The notes beneath the pieces are model-generated. The model did no database searches. It was not told where the DNA came from and saw only the letters and a program-made list of their open reading frames with translations. A DNA stretch of 8,098 nucleotides from an uncultured Eubacteriales bacterium (GTDB taxonomy: Bacteria > Bacillota > Clostridia > Oscillospirales > Oscillospiraceae), in the NCBI GenBank assembly GCA_900551495.1, contig URWG01000080.1, positions 1-8,098 of the forward strand. The letters are read 5' to 3'. Of the stretch, positions 1-5,612 are shown piece after piece (the stretch's first letter is position 1; each line of letters begins with the position of its first letter). A program made the position numbers and the translations under genes.

Positions 1-53
1 CCCCATAAATTGTTAACCGATTTTGACGATTACGGACTTTTTTGACAGTCTGA
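1..53. other. Intergenic edge sequence
   Basis: This AT-rich stretch lies beyond the terminator of the minus-strand pepF unit, and no coding sequence was found in it. Its right end (39-53) reads TTTTTGACAGTCTGA. That matches the form TTTTYGACANNCTGA, which also occurs at 5554-5568, and in both places it directly abuts a terminator hairpin. The stretch may be the end of a repeated intergenic element continuing left of the window, but that is inference. Confidence 0.4.
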
Positions 54-83
54 AAAGCCGTCCGACGGATGTCGGACGGCTTT
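54..83 (-). terminator. Rho-independent terminator of the pepF unit
   Basis: A perfect 13-bp stem (54-66 paired with 71-83) encloses a 4-nt loop. Read on the minus strand, the stem finishes in TTTT followed by C. It begins 9 nt after the TAA stop of the 88-residue protein, so it closes that minus-strand unit. The symmetrical AAA/TTT ends of the stem would let it act weakly on the plus strand too. Confidence 0.88.
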
Positions 84-92
84 CGCATTAAC

Positions 93-359
93 TTATACCT
101 GTGTCTCGATCCACGCCTTCAACGCGGCGCGTCCCTCCTCGCTCATAGGGAAGGTCTGCTGCCCCTCCATATCGCTCAGCTCGTAGCACAGCTCGCCGTG
201 CCAGAACTCCGCGCCGATGGAGCTTGCCGCCATATCGACCTCCTTCGGCGTCGCCATGACGACCTCGGGAACAATGCGGAAGCGGAGCAGCCCGCAGCTT
301 CCGGTGAAGGAATTGCCGTTTTCAAAGGTATGCAGCGTCGGGATATAGATGTCTGCCAC
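93..359 (-). CDS. Hypothetical 88-residue protein, downstream of pepF
   Basis: I do not recognise a named family with confidence. The start is GTG (359-357) preceded by AGGAG with 6-nt spacing. That Shine-Dalgarno sequence lies in the last codons of pepF, and only 3 nt separate the pepF TGA from this GTG, so the two are probably co-transcribed and translationally coupled. The protein is acidic and soluble-looking, with no signal peptide or membrane segment. Its N-terminal part is beta-rich, containing the string TFENGNSFTGSCGLLRFRI (residues 11-29). The C-terminus (roughly residues 70-88) looks like a short helix beginning at SEEGRAALKAW. It has two cysteines (22 and 58) not arranged as a metal site. 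A terminator follows directly. It is a real gene on spacing, RBS and terminator evidence, but its function is unknown. Confidence 0.82.
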   Translation of the reverse strand: MADIYIPTLHTFENGNSFTGSCGLLRFRIVPEVVMATPKEVDMAASSIGAEFWHGELCYELSDMEGQQTFPMSEEGRAALKAWIETQV

Positions 360-362
360 GGA

Positions 363-2168
363 TCACTCCTGCATGAGCGCTTCCATCTCGTCAAGCAGCT
401 CGCCGAACAGCGCCAGCGCCTCCTCGACAGGCTTGGTGGTGCTCATATCCACACCCGCGCCCTTCAGCAGGTCGATGGGGCTCTTGCTGCAGCCGCCGGA
501 CAGGAAGCCGAGATAATCCTTCACCGCCGGCTCGCCCTCGCGGAGGATCCGCTGCGACAGCGCAATGGCTGCGGAATAGCCGGTCGCATACTGGAAGACG
601 TAGTAGTTGTAGTAGAAATGCGGAATACGCATCCACTCCATCGCGATCTCGTCGTCGAGCACGATGTCGTCGCCGAAGTAGAGCTTGTTCAGGCGGCGGT
701 ACTCGTCGTTGAGCACGTCGGGCGTCAGGCTGGTGCCCTCCTGCGCCAGCTTGCCGATGTTCAGCTCGAACTCGGCGAACATGGTCTGACGGTAGAGTGT
801 CGTGCGGAAGCCCTCGAGGAAGTGGTTGATGAGATAGGCGCGTTCCTTCTTGTCGGTGGTCTTGCCGAGGAGGTACTGCATCAGCAGCGCCTCGTTACAG
901 GTCGAAGCGACCTCGGCAACGAAAATCACATAGTCGGCGTCGAGCGGGGTCTGATGCTTGTTCGAGAGGTAGGAGTGCATGGCGTGACCCATCTCGTGCG
1001 CCAGCGTGAACTGGCTGTCGAGCGTGCCGGTATAGTTCATCAGAACGAAGGGGTGCACCTTTGCGCCTGCGGAATACGCGCCCGAGCGCTTGCCGGCGTT
1101 CTCATAAACGTCGATCCAGCGGCTGTCAAAGCCTTGCTTGAGCACCTTGCCGTACTCCTCGCCGAGCGGAGCGACTGCCTTGAGAACCAGCTCCTTCGCC
1201 TCGTCGATGGTGGCGCGCTTGTCCACGCCCTCCAGCAGCGGTGTGTACAGATCGTAGAAATGCAGCTCGTCCACGCCCAGCAGCTTCTTGCGCAGTGCAA
1301 CATAGCGGTACATCTTGTCCATATTCTTATGGACCGCCTCGATCAGGTTCGTGTAGACGCTCGTCGGGACGTTGGTTGCATCGAGGGACGCCTCCATTGC
1401 GGAGGAATACTTCCGTGCGTCGGCAAAGAACTGGAGCTGCTTGACCTGCGCGGACAGGACCGCGGCGATCGTGTTCTTATAGCTGCCGTAGGTATGATAA
1501 AGATTCTCAAAGGCGCTCTTGCGCAGCGCGCGATCGGGGCTTTCCATGTAGGAAATGTAGGTGCCCTGCGACAGCGGATGCTTTTCGCCCTTGCCGTCCA
1601 CGGCGTCGGGGAAGGTCACATCGGCGTCGTTGAACATACCGTAAATGGTATCGGGTGCGCTTGCCATCTCGCCCGCAGCGGCAAGCAGTTTTTCCTCGGC
1701 AGGGCTGAGGACGTGCGCACGGCGGCGGCGAATGTTGTTCAGATAGCGGCGATAGCGCTCCAGCTTCGGCTGCTCGGCATAGAACTTCTCCATCGTCTCG
1801 TCGTCGATCGCCATGATCTCGGGCGTGGCAAAGCTGGCGGCGGAGTTCAGCTCGACGACCGCGCTCATCAGATTGCCGACCATCGCCTGATACTTGGAAA
1901 CGCGGGCGTCCTCGTCCGAGCGGCGCATCGCATAGTTGCCCAGCGCGTCGAACAGTACGGTGGACTCCTCGTCCCACTGCAAATACGCGAGCAGGGTGTC
2001 CGCAGATTCGCCGAGCTTACCGGCAAACGCCGCGACCTGCGGGACCATCGCCTTGATCTTCTTCAGGTCCTCCTCCCACAGCTCATCGGTCGCATAAATG
2101 TCATGGATCGCCCACTTGTCCTCCTCGCGAATCTCGGAGCGCTCGGGAATTCTCTTGTTTTCTGCCAT
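363..2168 (-). CDS. pepF: Oligoendopeptidase F (M3B zinc metallopeptidase)
   Basis: This is a cytoplasmic zinc metallopeptidase that cleaves oligopeptides, typically of about 7-17 residues, in peptide turnover. The 601-residue length is normal for the PepF family. The N-terminal helical oligopeptidase domain (about residues 1-190) is followed by the M3 catalytic domain. The zinc site HEMGH lies at residues 391-395, where His391 and His395 are ligands and Glu392 is the catalytic base. Glu419 in the context VAEVAST is the likely third ligand. The helices after the active site include MRIPHFYYNYYVFQYATG, characteristic of the family. The ATG is preceded by AAGGAGGAG at ideal spacing and by a sigma-A promoter at 2227-2199. 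The 88-residue gene follows after 3 nt. A long open frame on the opposite strand (69-2174) is a codon-bias shadow. Function is assigned from motif and overall similarity. Confidence 0.97.
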   Translation of the reverse strand: MAENKRIPERSEIREEDKWAIHDIYATDELWEEDLKKIKAMVPQVAAFAGKLGESADTLLAYLQWDEESTVLFDALGNYAMRRSDEDARVSKYQAMVGNLMSAVVELNSAASFATPEIMAIDDETMEKFYAEQPKLERYRRYLNNIRRRRAHVLSPAEEKLLAAAGEMASAPDTIYGMFNDADVTFPDAVDGKGEKHPLSQGTYISYMESPDRALRKSAFENLYHTYGSYKNTIAAVLSAQVKQLQFFADARKYSSAMEASLDATNVPTSVYTNLIEAVHKNMDKMYRYVALRKKLLGVDELHFYDLYTPLLEGVDKRATIDEAKELVLKAVAPLGEEYGKVLKQGFDSRWIDVYENAGKRSGAYSAGAKVHPFVLMNYTGTLDSQFTLAHEMGHAMHSYLSNKHQTPLDADYVIFVAEVASTCNEALLMQYLLGKTTDKKERAYLINHFLEGFRTTLYRQTMFAEFELNIGKLAQEGTSLTPDVLNDEYRRLNKLYFGDDIVLDDEIAMEWMRIPHFYYNYYVFQYATGYSAAIALSQRILREGEPAVKDYLGFLSGGCSKSPIDLLKGAGVDMSTTKPVEEALALFGELLDEMEALMQE

Positions 2169-2198
2169 TGGTAATCTCCTCCTTGGTTAGTTTTCACT

Positions 2199-2227
2199 AT
2201 CATAGCACGTTTCTTTCCGTAAAACAA
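2199..2227 (-). promoter_or_regulatory. Sigma-A promoter of pepF
   Basis: On the minus strand, TTGTTT (2227-2222) and TATGAT (2204-2199) are separated by exactly 17 nt. Transcription would start near 2192, giving a leader of about 24 nt that contains the strong Shine-Dalgarno sequence at 2184-2176. This makes pepF plus the 88-residue gene a unit independent of the exporter upstream, although no convincing terminator separates the two units. Confidence 0.75.
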
Positions 2228-2249
2228 TCCGCACGGGCAAAAACGCGCA

Positions 2250-2423
2250 TCATTTTTTCGCTTCTTCGTCCAAAAAATCGCGGATCTGCGCCGCAATGGG
2301 GCACTCCTCCCGGTATTCGCAGTCGGGATAGCGGCAGTCGGTGCATCGGTCCTCGCGGTCGGCAAGCACCGTCCGCGCCGCATTGAGCACGCGGCAATAG
2401 CCCGAGATCAGCTTTTCCGTCAC
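2250..2423 (-). CDS. Small Cys-rich protein (57 aa) coupled to the ABC exporter
   Basis: This short gene starts with GTG (2423-2421), which overlaps the exporter's TGA stop as GTGA, and ends at TGA (2252-2250). The 4-nt overlap implies translational coupling. A GGAGGTG sequence 7 nt upstream, inside the last exporter codons, can serve as the RBS. The product has an N-terminal helix (MTEKLISGYC in the translated form), then four cysteines spaced C-x2-C-x4-C-x5-C (Cys27, 30, 35, 41), then an acidic helical tail ending in Lys-Lys. A further cysteine lies at residue 10. The four-Cys spacing suggests a zinc knuckle or Fe-S site. It has no leader peptide or GG cleavage site, so it does not look like a secreted substrate. 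I do not recognise the family. It could be a regulator or accessory subunit of the exporter, or merely a co-transcribed gene. Confidence 0.78.
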   Translation of the reverse strand: MTEKLISGYCRVLNAARTVLADREDRCTDCRYPDCEYREECPIAAQIRDFLDEEAKK

Positions 2424-4195
2424 AGCCGTGTCACCTCCACGCCGCCGTCTTTCACCTTAAATATTACATCGCAATCGCGCAGCGTGGTCAGACGGTGCGC
2501 AACGATGACCATGGTCTTGCTGCTGCCGAGGGTATTGATGGCGTCCATGACCGCCGCCTCAGTCTCGTTATCCAGCGCGGAGGTCGCCTCGTCGAAAAAG
2601 AGGATCTCGGGGTCGTTATACAGCGCCCGCGCAATGCCGATCCGCTGCCGCTGACCGCCGGAAATGCGCACGCCGCGCTCGCCGATCACCGTATCCAAGC
2701 CGTCCTTCAAGCCGCACACGAATGCGGCAAGCTGCGCGCTCTCCAGCGCACGCCAGACCGCCGCGTCGTCGATCCGCTCCGCCTCCACGCCGAGGGCAAC
2801 GTTATTTCGTATCGTGTCATCCACAAGATAGATGTTCTGTGGGATATAGCCGATATGCCGCTGCCATTCGGCGTAGTCCTCGTAAATGTCCAACGCACCG
2901 TAGCAGACGCTGCCCGTATCCGGCTTCAAAAGCCCGAGCATCAGGTCGATCAGCGTCGTTTTGCCCGCGCCGGTCACGCCGATGATGCCGACGGACTCGC
3001 CGTGACGGATGCGCAGCGTGACGTCCTTCAGCACCGGCTCGTCGCGGTTGGGGTAGGTATAGGTGACGGCATTGACCGAAATATCGTTCTCTGTGCTGCG
3101 CTGCACCGTCCGGGGCTCCCGCTTTTTCCGCGCAATCTCCGCCGCACGCTCCGCCTCCTCCCGCTCAGACGCACGCAGATCGTCGTACAGCGCGTCGAGC
3201 GAGGGGCGGTTGAAGGTGATCGCATTGATGGCGGAGTTGATCGCCGCCGCACGGGGCATCAGCCGCACCGCCGCCAGCGCAAAGGCGGACAGCGACGGGA
3301 CCACCGCCGCAAGATCGGCGCCGTAGACGATACGATACGCGATCACGCCGAGGACGCTGCATACGCACAGCGTCTCGATCAGGCGATTCGGGATGGCGGC
3401 GATGATGCTGTACCTCCGTCCCAGCTCGACCGACCGTGCGCCCGCCTGCTCGTAGGCATCGGCAAAGAACGCCTCTCTGCCCATAACCTTGACCTCTTTG
3501 ATGCCGCCCATCGACTGGTGGATCGCCTTGTACATTTTCGCGGTGTAGGTGCGGCTCTTTTTGCCCGTCTCGCGGATGCGCCGACGGACGAAGAGGAAAT
3601 ACAGCGCCGAGCAGAGCAGCAGCGCCGCCGAGATCGCCAGCGTCATCCAGACATCCACCGCCACCAGATAAATGACCAGCACGGCGACGATCAGCACGTC
3701 GGAAATCAGGCTCAGAAGCGTTGAGACGACGCTGAACGCCCCGTTGACGTCGCCGTTGATGTTGCGGACGATCTCCGCCGTGTTGCGCTGCAAATGGAAG
3801 GTATAGGGCTTGTTCATATAGCAGCGGATCATCCGCGCACCCATGCGGATTTTGTTCGCAGAGACAAAGCGGGCGTTCAGATTTATCATCAGTAAGCTGT
3901 AAAGATTTTTGATGATATAGACCGCCATGATCGCGGCGGTGATAAACAGCAGCACCGCCTCCTCCGTCTGCGTGCCGAGCAGCGAGGCGACCCAGCGGTA
4001 CCACGACGCGTTATGTGCTGCCGCAGGATTGAGCAGCACATTGATGAACGGCAGGATCAGCGAAACGCCGAGAAAGTCGAACACTGTCGCAATCAGCTGT
4101 AAAAAAAACAGCAGCAGAAACAGCAGCCGCTGCTTGCGGGGGAAAATATATCGCAGCTCCTTCAAAAGCTTCATGGCGCAGCTCCCCTTCTTCAT
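2420..4195 (-). CDS. ABC exporter with fused TMD and ATPase, PglK-like
   Basis: The product is a half-transporter that would homodimerise in the cytoplasmic membrane and export a lipid-linked or hydrophobic substrate. Of 591 residues, about 20-325 hold six membrane segments (approximately 23-47, 80-104, 160-180, 182-203, 264-292 and 297-323). The nucleotide-binding domain follows: Walker A GVTGAGKTT (406-414), Q-loop YIPQNIYL with Gln453, signature ISGGQRQR (511-518), Walker B ILFFDEATSALD (531-542) and H-loop His567. The pattern LMPRAAAI near 313 and the Q-loop sequence resemble the PglK family of lipid-oligosaccharide flippases, but no glycosyltransferase neighbours confirm the substrate. 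The chosen ATG (4195) has AAAGGAG 5 nt upstream. An ATG at 4174 with GGGGAG 7 nt upstream would give 584 residues. Upstream extension of the frame would run into the divergent ytfI gene, so it is rejected. The 57-residue gene follows by a 4-nt overlap. Confidence 0.9.
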   Translation of the reverse strand: MKKGSCAMKLLKELRYIFPRKQRLLFLLLFFLQLIATVFDFLGVSLILPFINVLLNPAAAHNASWYRWVASLLGTQTEEAVLLFITAAIMAVYIIKNLYSLLMINLNARFVSANKIRMGARMIRCYMNKPYTFHLQRNTAEIVRNINGDVNGAFSVVSTLLSLISDVLIVAVLVIYLVAVDVWMTLAISAALLLCSALYFLFVRRRIRETGKKSRTYTAKMYKAIHQSMGGIKEVKVMGREAFFADAYEQAGARSVELGRRYSIIAAIPNRLIETLCVCSVLGVIAYRIVYGADLAAVVPSLSAFALAAVRLMPRAAAINSAINAITFNRPSLDALYDDLRASEREEAERAAEIARKKREPRTVQRSTENDISVNAVTYTYPNRDEPVLKDVTLRIRHGESVGIIGVTGAGKTTLIDLMLGLLKPDTGSVCYGALDIYEDYAEWQRHIGYIPQNIYLVDDTIRNNVALGVEAERIDDAAVWRALESAQLAAFVCGLKDGLDTVIGERGVRISGGQRQRIGIARALYNDPEILFFDEATSALDNETEAAVMDAINTLGSSKTMVIVAHRLTTLRDCDVIFKVKDGGVEVTRL

Positions 4196-4209
4196 CGGTT
4201 CTCCTTTAC

Positions 4210-4238
4210 ATGATACCACACACTCGCGGAAAAGTAAA
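4210..4238 (-). promoter_or_regulatory. Possible promoter of the ABC exporter unit
   Basis: On the minus strand, TTTACT (4238-4233) and TATCAT (4215-4210) are 17 nt apart. The predicted start near 4203 falls inside the AAAGGAG (4207-4201) that serves the ATG at 4195. Such a transcript would favour the second ATG (4174), whose own GGGGAG would be intact. Either the promoter or the first start codon may therefore be wrong. Confidence 0.5.
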
Positions 4239-4252
4239 TAGCGCTTTCGGGC

Positions 4253-4281
4253 TTGTAAAAGCCGCCGTTTTGCAGTATAAT
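4253..4281 (+). promoter_or_regulatory. Sigma-A promoter of ytfI-ytfJ
   Basis: TTGTAA (4253-4258), a 17-nt spacer and a perfect TATAAT (4276-4281) form a near-consensus vegetative promoter. The expected start near 4288 leaves about 26 nt of leader containing GGAGGGAGGG (4297-4306). No obvious sporulation sigma-factor (SigF/SigG) boxes were seen, though those are hard to exclude by eye. Confidence 0.85.
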
Positions 4282-4313
4282 ACGGGTGAAAATTGCGGAG
4301 GGAGGGCAGCGTG

Positions 4314-4988
4314 ATGATCGCTCTTTGGATTCTTGCGGCAATCGTCGTCCTGTTGGGGCTGGCGCTGCTTCTGCCGCTGCGCATCACGCTACGCTATACG
4401 GCGGAGGACGGCTTTTATTACGGCGTTCGGCTGCTGTTTTTCCCGCTTGCCGCCTCGGATCGCAAAAAAAGCGAAAAAAAGCCCGCCGAGCGGAAGGCGG
4501 AGCGCAAGCCCGCTGCCGAAAAGCCGCAAAAGCGGGGAAAAAGCACCGCCTCGGCGCTGCTGTCCCTGCTCGGCTTGCAGGAGGTCAGCACCCCCGAGCG
4601 TGCAAAGGCTGCCGTCGCCGAGCGGGGCTTCGGCGCGGTCTTGTCGGAGGTCCTTGCGGCGGTAAAGCTGCTGCTGCAACGGACGGGGCGGCTCCTCGGC
4701 TCCGGCGTTTTCGAGCGCTTTGAGCTGACCGCCGTTATCGGCGGGGACGATGCGGCAGACGCTGCCGTCACCTACGGCACGGCTTGCGCCGCGGTCTATT
4801 CGCTGGTCACGCTGCTCGAGCAGTCGATGCCCGTCCGTCGCCGCCGCGTCGCCGTTGAGATCGACTATACGCAGGAGGAAAGCCGCGTCCGACTGAATCT
4901 GCTGCTGCGCTACCGCGTGTGGCATTTGGTCCGCTACGCCTGCTTCCTGCTGGAGAATTATATGAAAAAGGAGCGAAAAGCGTCATGA
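4314..4988 (+). CDS. ytfI: DUF2953 membrane protein YtfI
   Basis: In Bacillus and clostridia this family is encoded next to ytfJ, as here. Its biochemical role is not established. The product of 224 residues has one N-terminal membrane anchor (about residues 1-22, rich in Ala, Leu and Val) and a short beta-like segment. A highly charged Lys/Glu/Ala linker spans about residues 49-77, and the DUF2953 region follows. The family-typical string GGDDAADAAVTYG is at 143-155, followed by a hydrophobic helix. ATG at 4314 is preceded by GGAGG with 8-nt spacing. A GTG immediately upstream (4311) is an alternative, adding one residue. The stop overlaps the ytfJ start as ATGA. The linker is encoded partly by two A7 runs (4464-4470 and 4474-4480). 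Family assignment rests on the layout, the GxxDAA...YG motif and the ytfJ neighbour. Confidence 0.87.
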   Translation: MIALWILAAIVVLLGLALLLPLRITLRYTAEDGFYYGVRLLFFPLAASDRKKSEKKPAERKAERKPAAEKPQKRGKSTASALLSLLGLQEVSTPERAKAAVAERGFGAVLSEVLAAVKLLLQRTGRLLGSGVFERFELTAVIGGDDAADAAVTYGTACAAVYSLVTLLEQSMPVRRRRVAVEIDYTQEESRVRLNLLLRYRVWHLVRYACFLLENYMKKERKAS

Positions 4989-5365
4989 GTCAACTGTTGC
5001 CGATTTTTGAATTCACCGCCGAGCAAACGAGAAAGCTCGCCGCGGAGCAATCCGTCGCCGAAGCGCCCATCGTCATCGGCGAGGTCACTGTTGTTCCCAT
5101 TTCCTCCCTGTCCTGCGGCTTTTCCTGCGGAGGGTCGGACCTGACAAAGCGCTCCGACGGCGTTTTGGCAGGTGCGGGCGGCAAGGTTAAGCGTACGCCG
5201 CTGACCTATCTTGCCGTCTGCGGGTCGGAGGTTCGACTGCTGCAGGTCGAAGCGCCCGCTGCCGCAAAGGGCGGGCTTCTCTCCGCACTGACACCGCTGG
5301 TAGAGCAGTTTAAGGATAAGCTCGCCGCGAAAAAGGCGGAAACGGTCGAAGAAGCCGATAAGTAA
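4985..5365 (+). CDS. ytfJ: GerW family sporulation protein YtfJ
   Basis: YtfJ/GerW (Spore_YtfJ family) is a spore protein whose loss in Bacillus impairs germination with some germinants. Its molecular action is unclear. The 126 residues show the family layout: an N-terminal helix (7-27), then the beta core IVIGEVTVVPISSL (29-42), a Gly/Cys-rich turn CGFSCGGSDL (44-53), a variable loop, the glycine-rich GAGGKVKRTPLTYLAV (63-78), and an amphipathic C-terminal helix with a charged tail. In this protein Cys44 and Cys48 sit where Bacillus YtfJ has Phe or Gly and Ala. The ATG overlaps the ytfI stop by 4 nt. AAAGGAG lies 11 nt upstream, a rather long spacing that fits translational coupling. A hairpin terminator follows the TAA after a few bases. 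It is shorter than the Bacillus protein, mainly in the central loop. Confidence 0.92.
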   Translation: MSQLLPIFEFTAEQTRKLAAEQSVAEAPIVIGEVTVVPISSLSCGFSCGGSDLTKRSDGVLAGAGGKVKRTPLTYLAVCGSEVRLLQVEAPAAAKGGLLSALTPLVEQFKDKLAAKKAETVEEADK

Positions 5366-5369
5366 AGCA

Positions 5370-5397
5370 AATGGCGCTGCCGAACAGCAGCGCCATT
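5370..5397. terminator. Terminator-like hairpin after ytfJ (copy 1)
   Basis: An 11-bp perfect stem (AATGGCGCTGC at 5370-5380 with its complement at 5387-5397) encloses a 6-nt loop, 4 nt after the ytfJ stop. The plus-strand tail (ATTACAAGATTT) is a poor U-tract. The minus-strand tail (ATTTGCTTT) is better. It was probably a bidirectional terminator between ytfJ and the convergent ornithine cyclodeaminase-like gene. Confidence 0.7.
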
Positions 5398-5410
5398 ACA
5401 AGATTTACAG
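5371..5410. repeat. 40-bp direct repeat, copy 1
   Basis: All 40 bases are identical to 5570-5609. Similarity continues to 5419 (versus 5627) if a 9-nt deletion is allowed in copy 1, where copy 2 carries CAGTTACAG at 5610-5618. The extended part includes the last codons and stop of the convergent minus-strand gene, so the repeated unit arose from that gene's 3' end plus its terminator. Confidence 0.95.
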
Positions 5411-5419
5411 TCCCACGCC

Positions 5420-5550
5420 TGTCATTGCGAGGGTGCTTGCACCCGTGGCAATCTCGCAGAATTGTTTTGAAGCTTCGATGGTCTTTGGCAAATTCGAAAC
5501 ATTTTGCATGAGATTCCCACGTCGGGCTACGCCCTCCTCGGAAGGACACA
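5420..5550. mobile_element. MITE-like long imperfect palindrome
   Basis: The outer arms are 5420-5455 (beginning TGTCATTGCGAGG, ending TGGCAATCTC) and 5510-5550 (reverse complement beginning TGTGTCCTTCCGAGG, ending GTGGGAATCTC). Weaker complementarity extends inwards past these arms, as the pieces TTGTTTTGAAG and TGTTTCGAA show. Each arm also has a small hairpin of its own (GGGTGC-TT-GCACCC at 5431-5444; GGGC-TAC-GCCC at 5524-5534). No transposase is present. The CATTGCGAGG...GGCAATCTC arms resemble a repetitive intergenic palindrome I have seen in many bacterial genomes, so I read this as a non-autonomous element or an extragenic palindromic repeat. The segment 5551-5569 may belong to it. 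Confidence 0.72.
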
Positions 5551-5569
5551 GGGTTTTCGACACGCTGAG

Positions 5570-5595
5570 ATGGCGCTGCCGAACAGCAGCGCCAT
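5570..5595 (-). terminator. Terminator-like hairpin after the minus-strand gene (copy 2)
   Basis: The same hairpin as at 5370-5397, with a 10-bp stem here, begins 17 nt after the stop of the ornithine cyclodeaminase-like gene on the minus strand. The sequence following it in that direction (CTCAGCGTG) lacks a T-run, unlike copy 1. As an intrinsic terminator it therefore looks weakened, and transcripts may extend into the palindrome or to copy 1. Confidence 0.5.
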
Positions 5596-5609
5596 TACAA
5601 GATTTACAG
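5570..5609. repeat. 40-bp direct repeat, copy 2
   Basis: This is the second exact copy of 5371-5410, lying next to the stop codon of the minus-strand gene at 5613. It is probably the original copy, because its extended homology (to 5627) is continuous with that gene's coding sequence. Confidence 0.95.
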
Positions 5610-5612
5610 CAG

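Noticed and set aside
69..2174. A 701-codon open frame on the plus strand opposite pepF
   Set aside because: It is a codon-bias shadow of the high-GC pepF gene. It has no family motif, and its Leu/Val/Arg/His-rich composition is typical of an antisense frame. It also runs through the pepF terminator.
2205..2250. A terminator between the 57-aa gene and pepF
   Set aside because: Only weak 3-5-bp A/T-type pairings are present (around TTTTTGCCCGTGCGG on the minus strand), with no GC-rich stem followed by a U-tract.
2420..2450. The 57-aa Cys-rich protein as a bacteriocin precursor exported by the adjacent ABC protein
   Set aside because: There is no double-glycine leader or signal peptide, the exporter has no N-terminal C39 peptidase domain, and no modification enzyme or immunity gene is nearby.
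2495..3724. A 409-codon open frame on the plus strand opposite the ABC exporter
   Set aside because: It is the antisense shadow of a gene with clear Walker motifs. Its composition is Arg/His-rich and no domain is recognisable.
4196..4387. N-terminal extension of the exporter to a start at 4387
   Set aside because: It would overlap the divergent ytfI gene and both promoters, and the extra residues are Arg/Ser-rich with no family similarity. ATG at 4195 has a good RBS.
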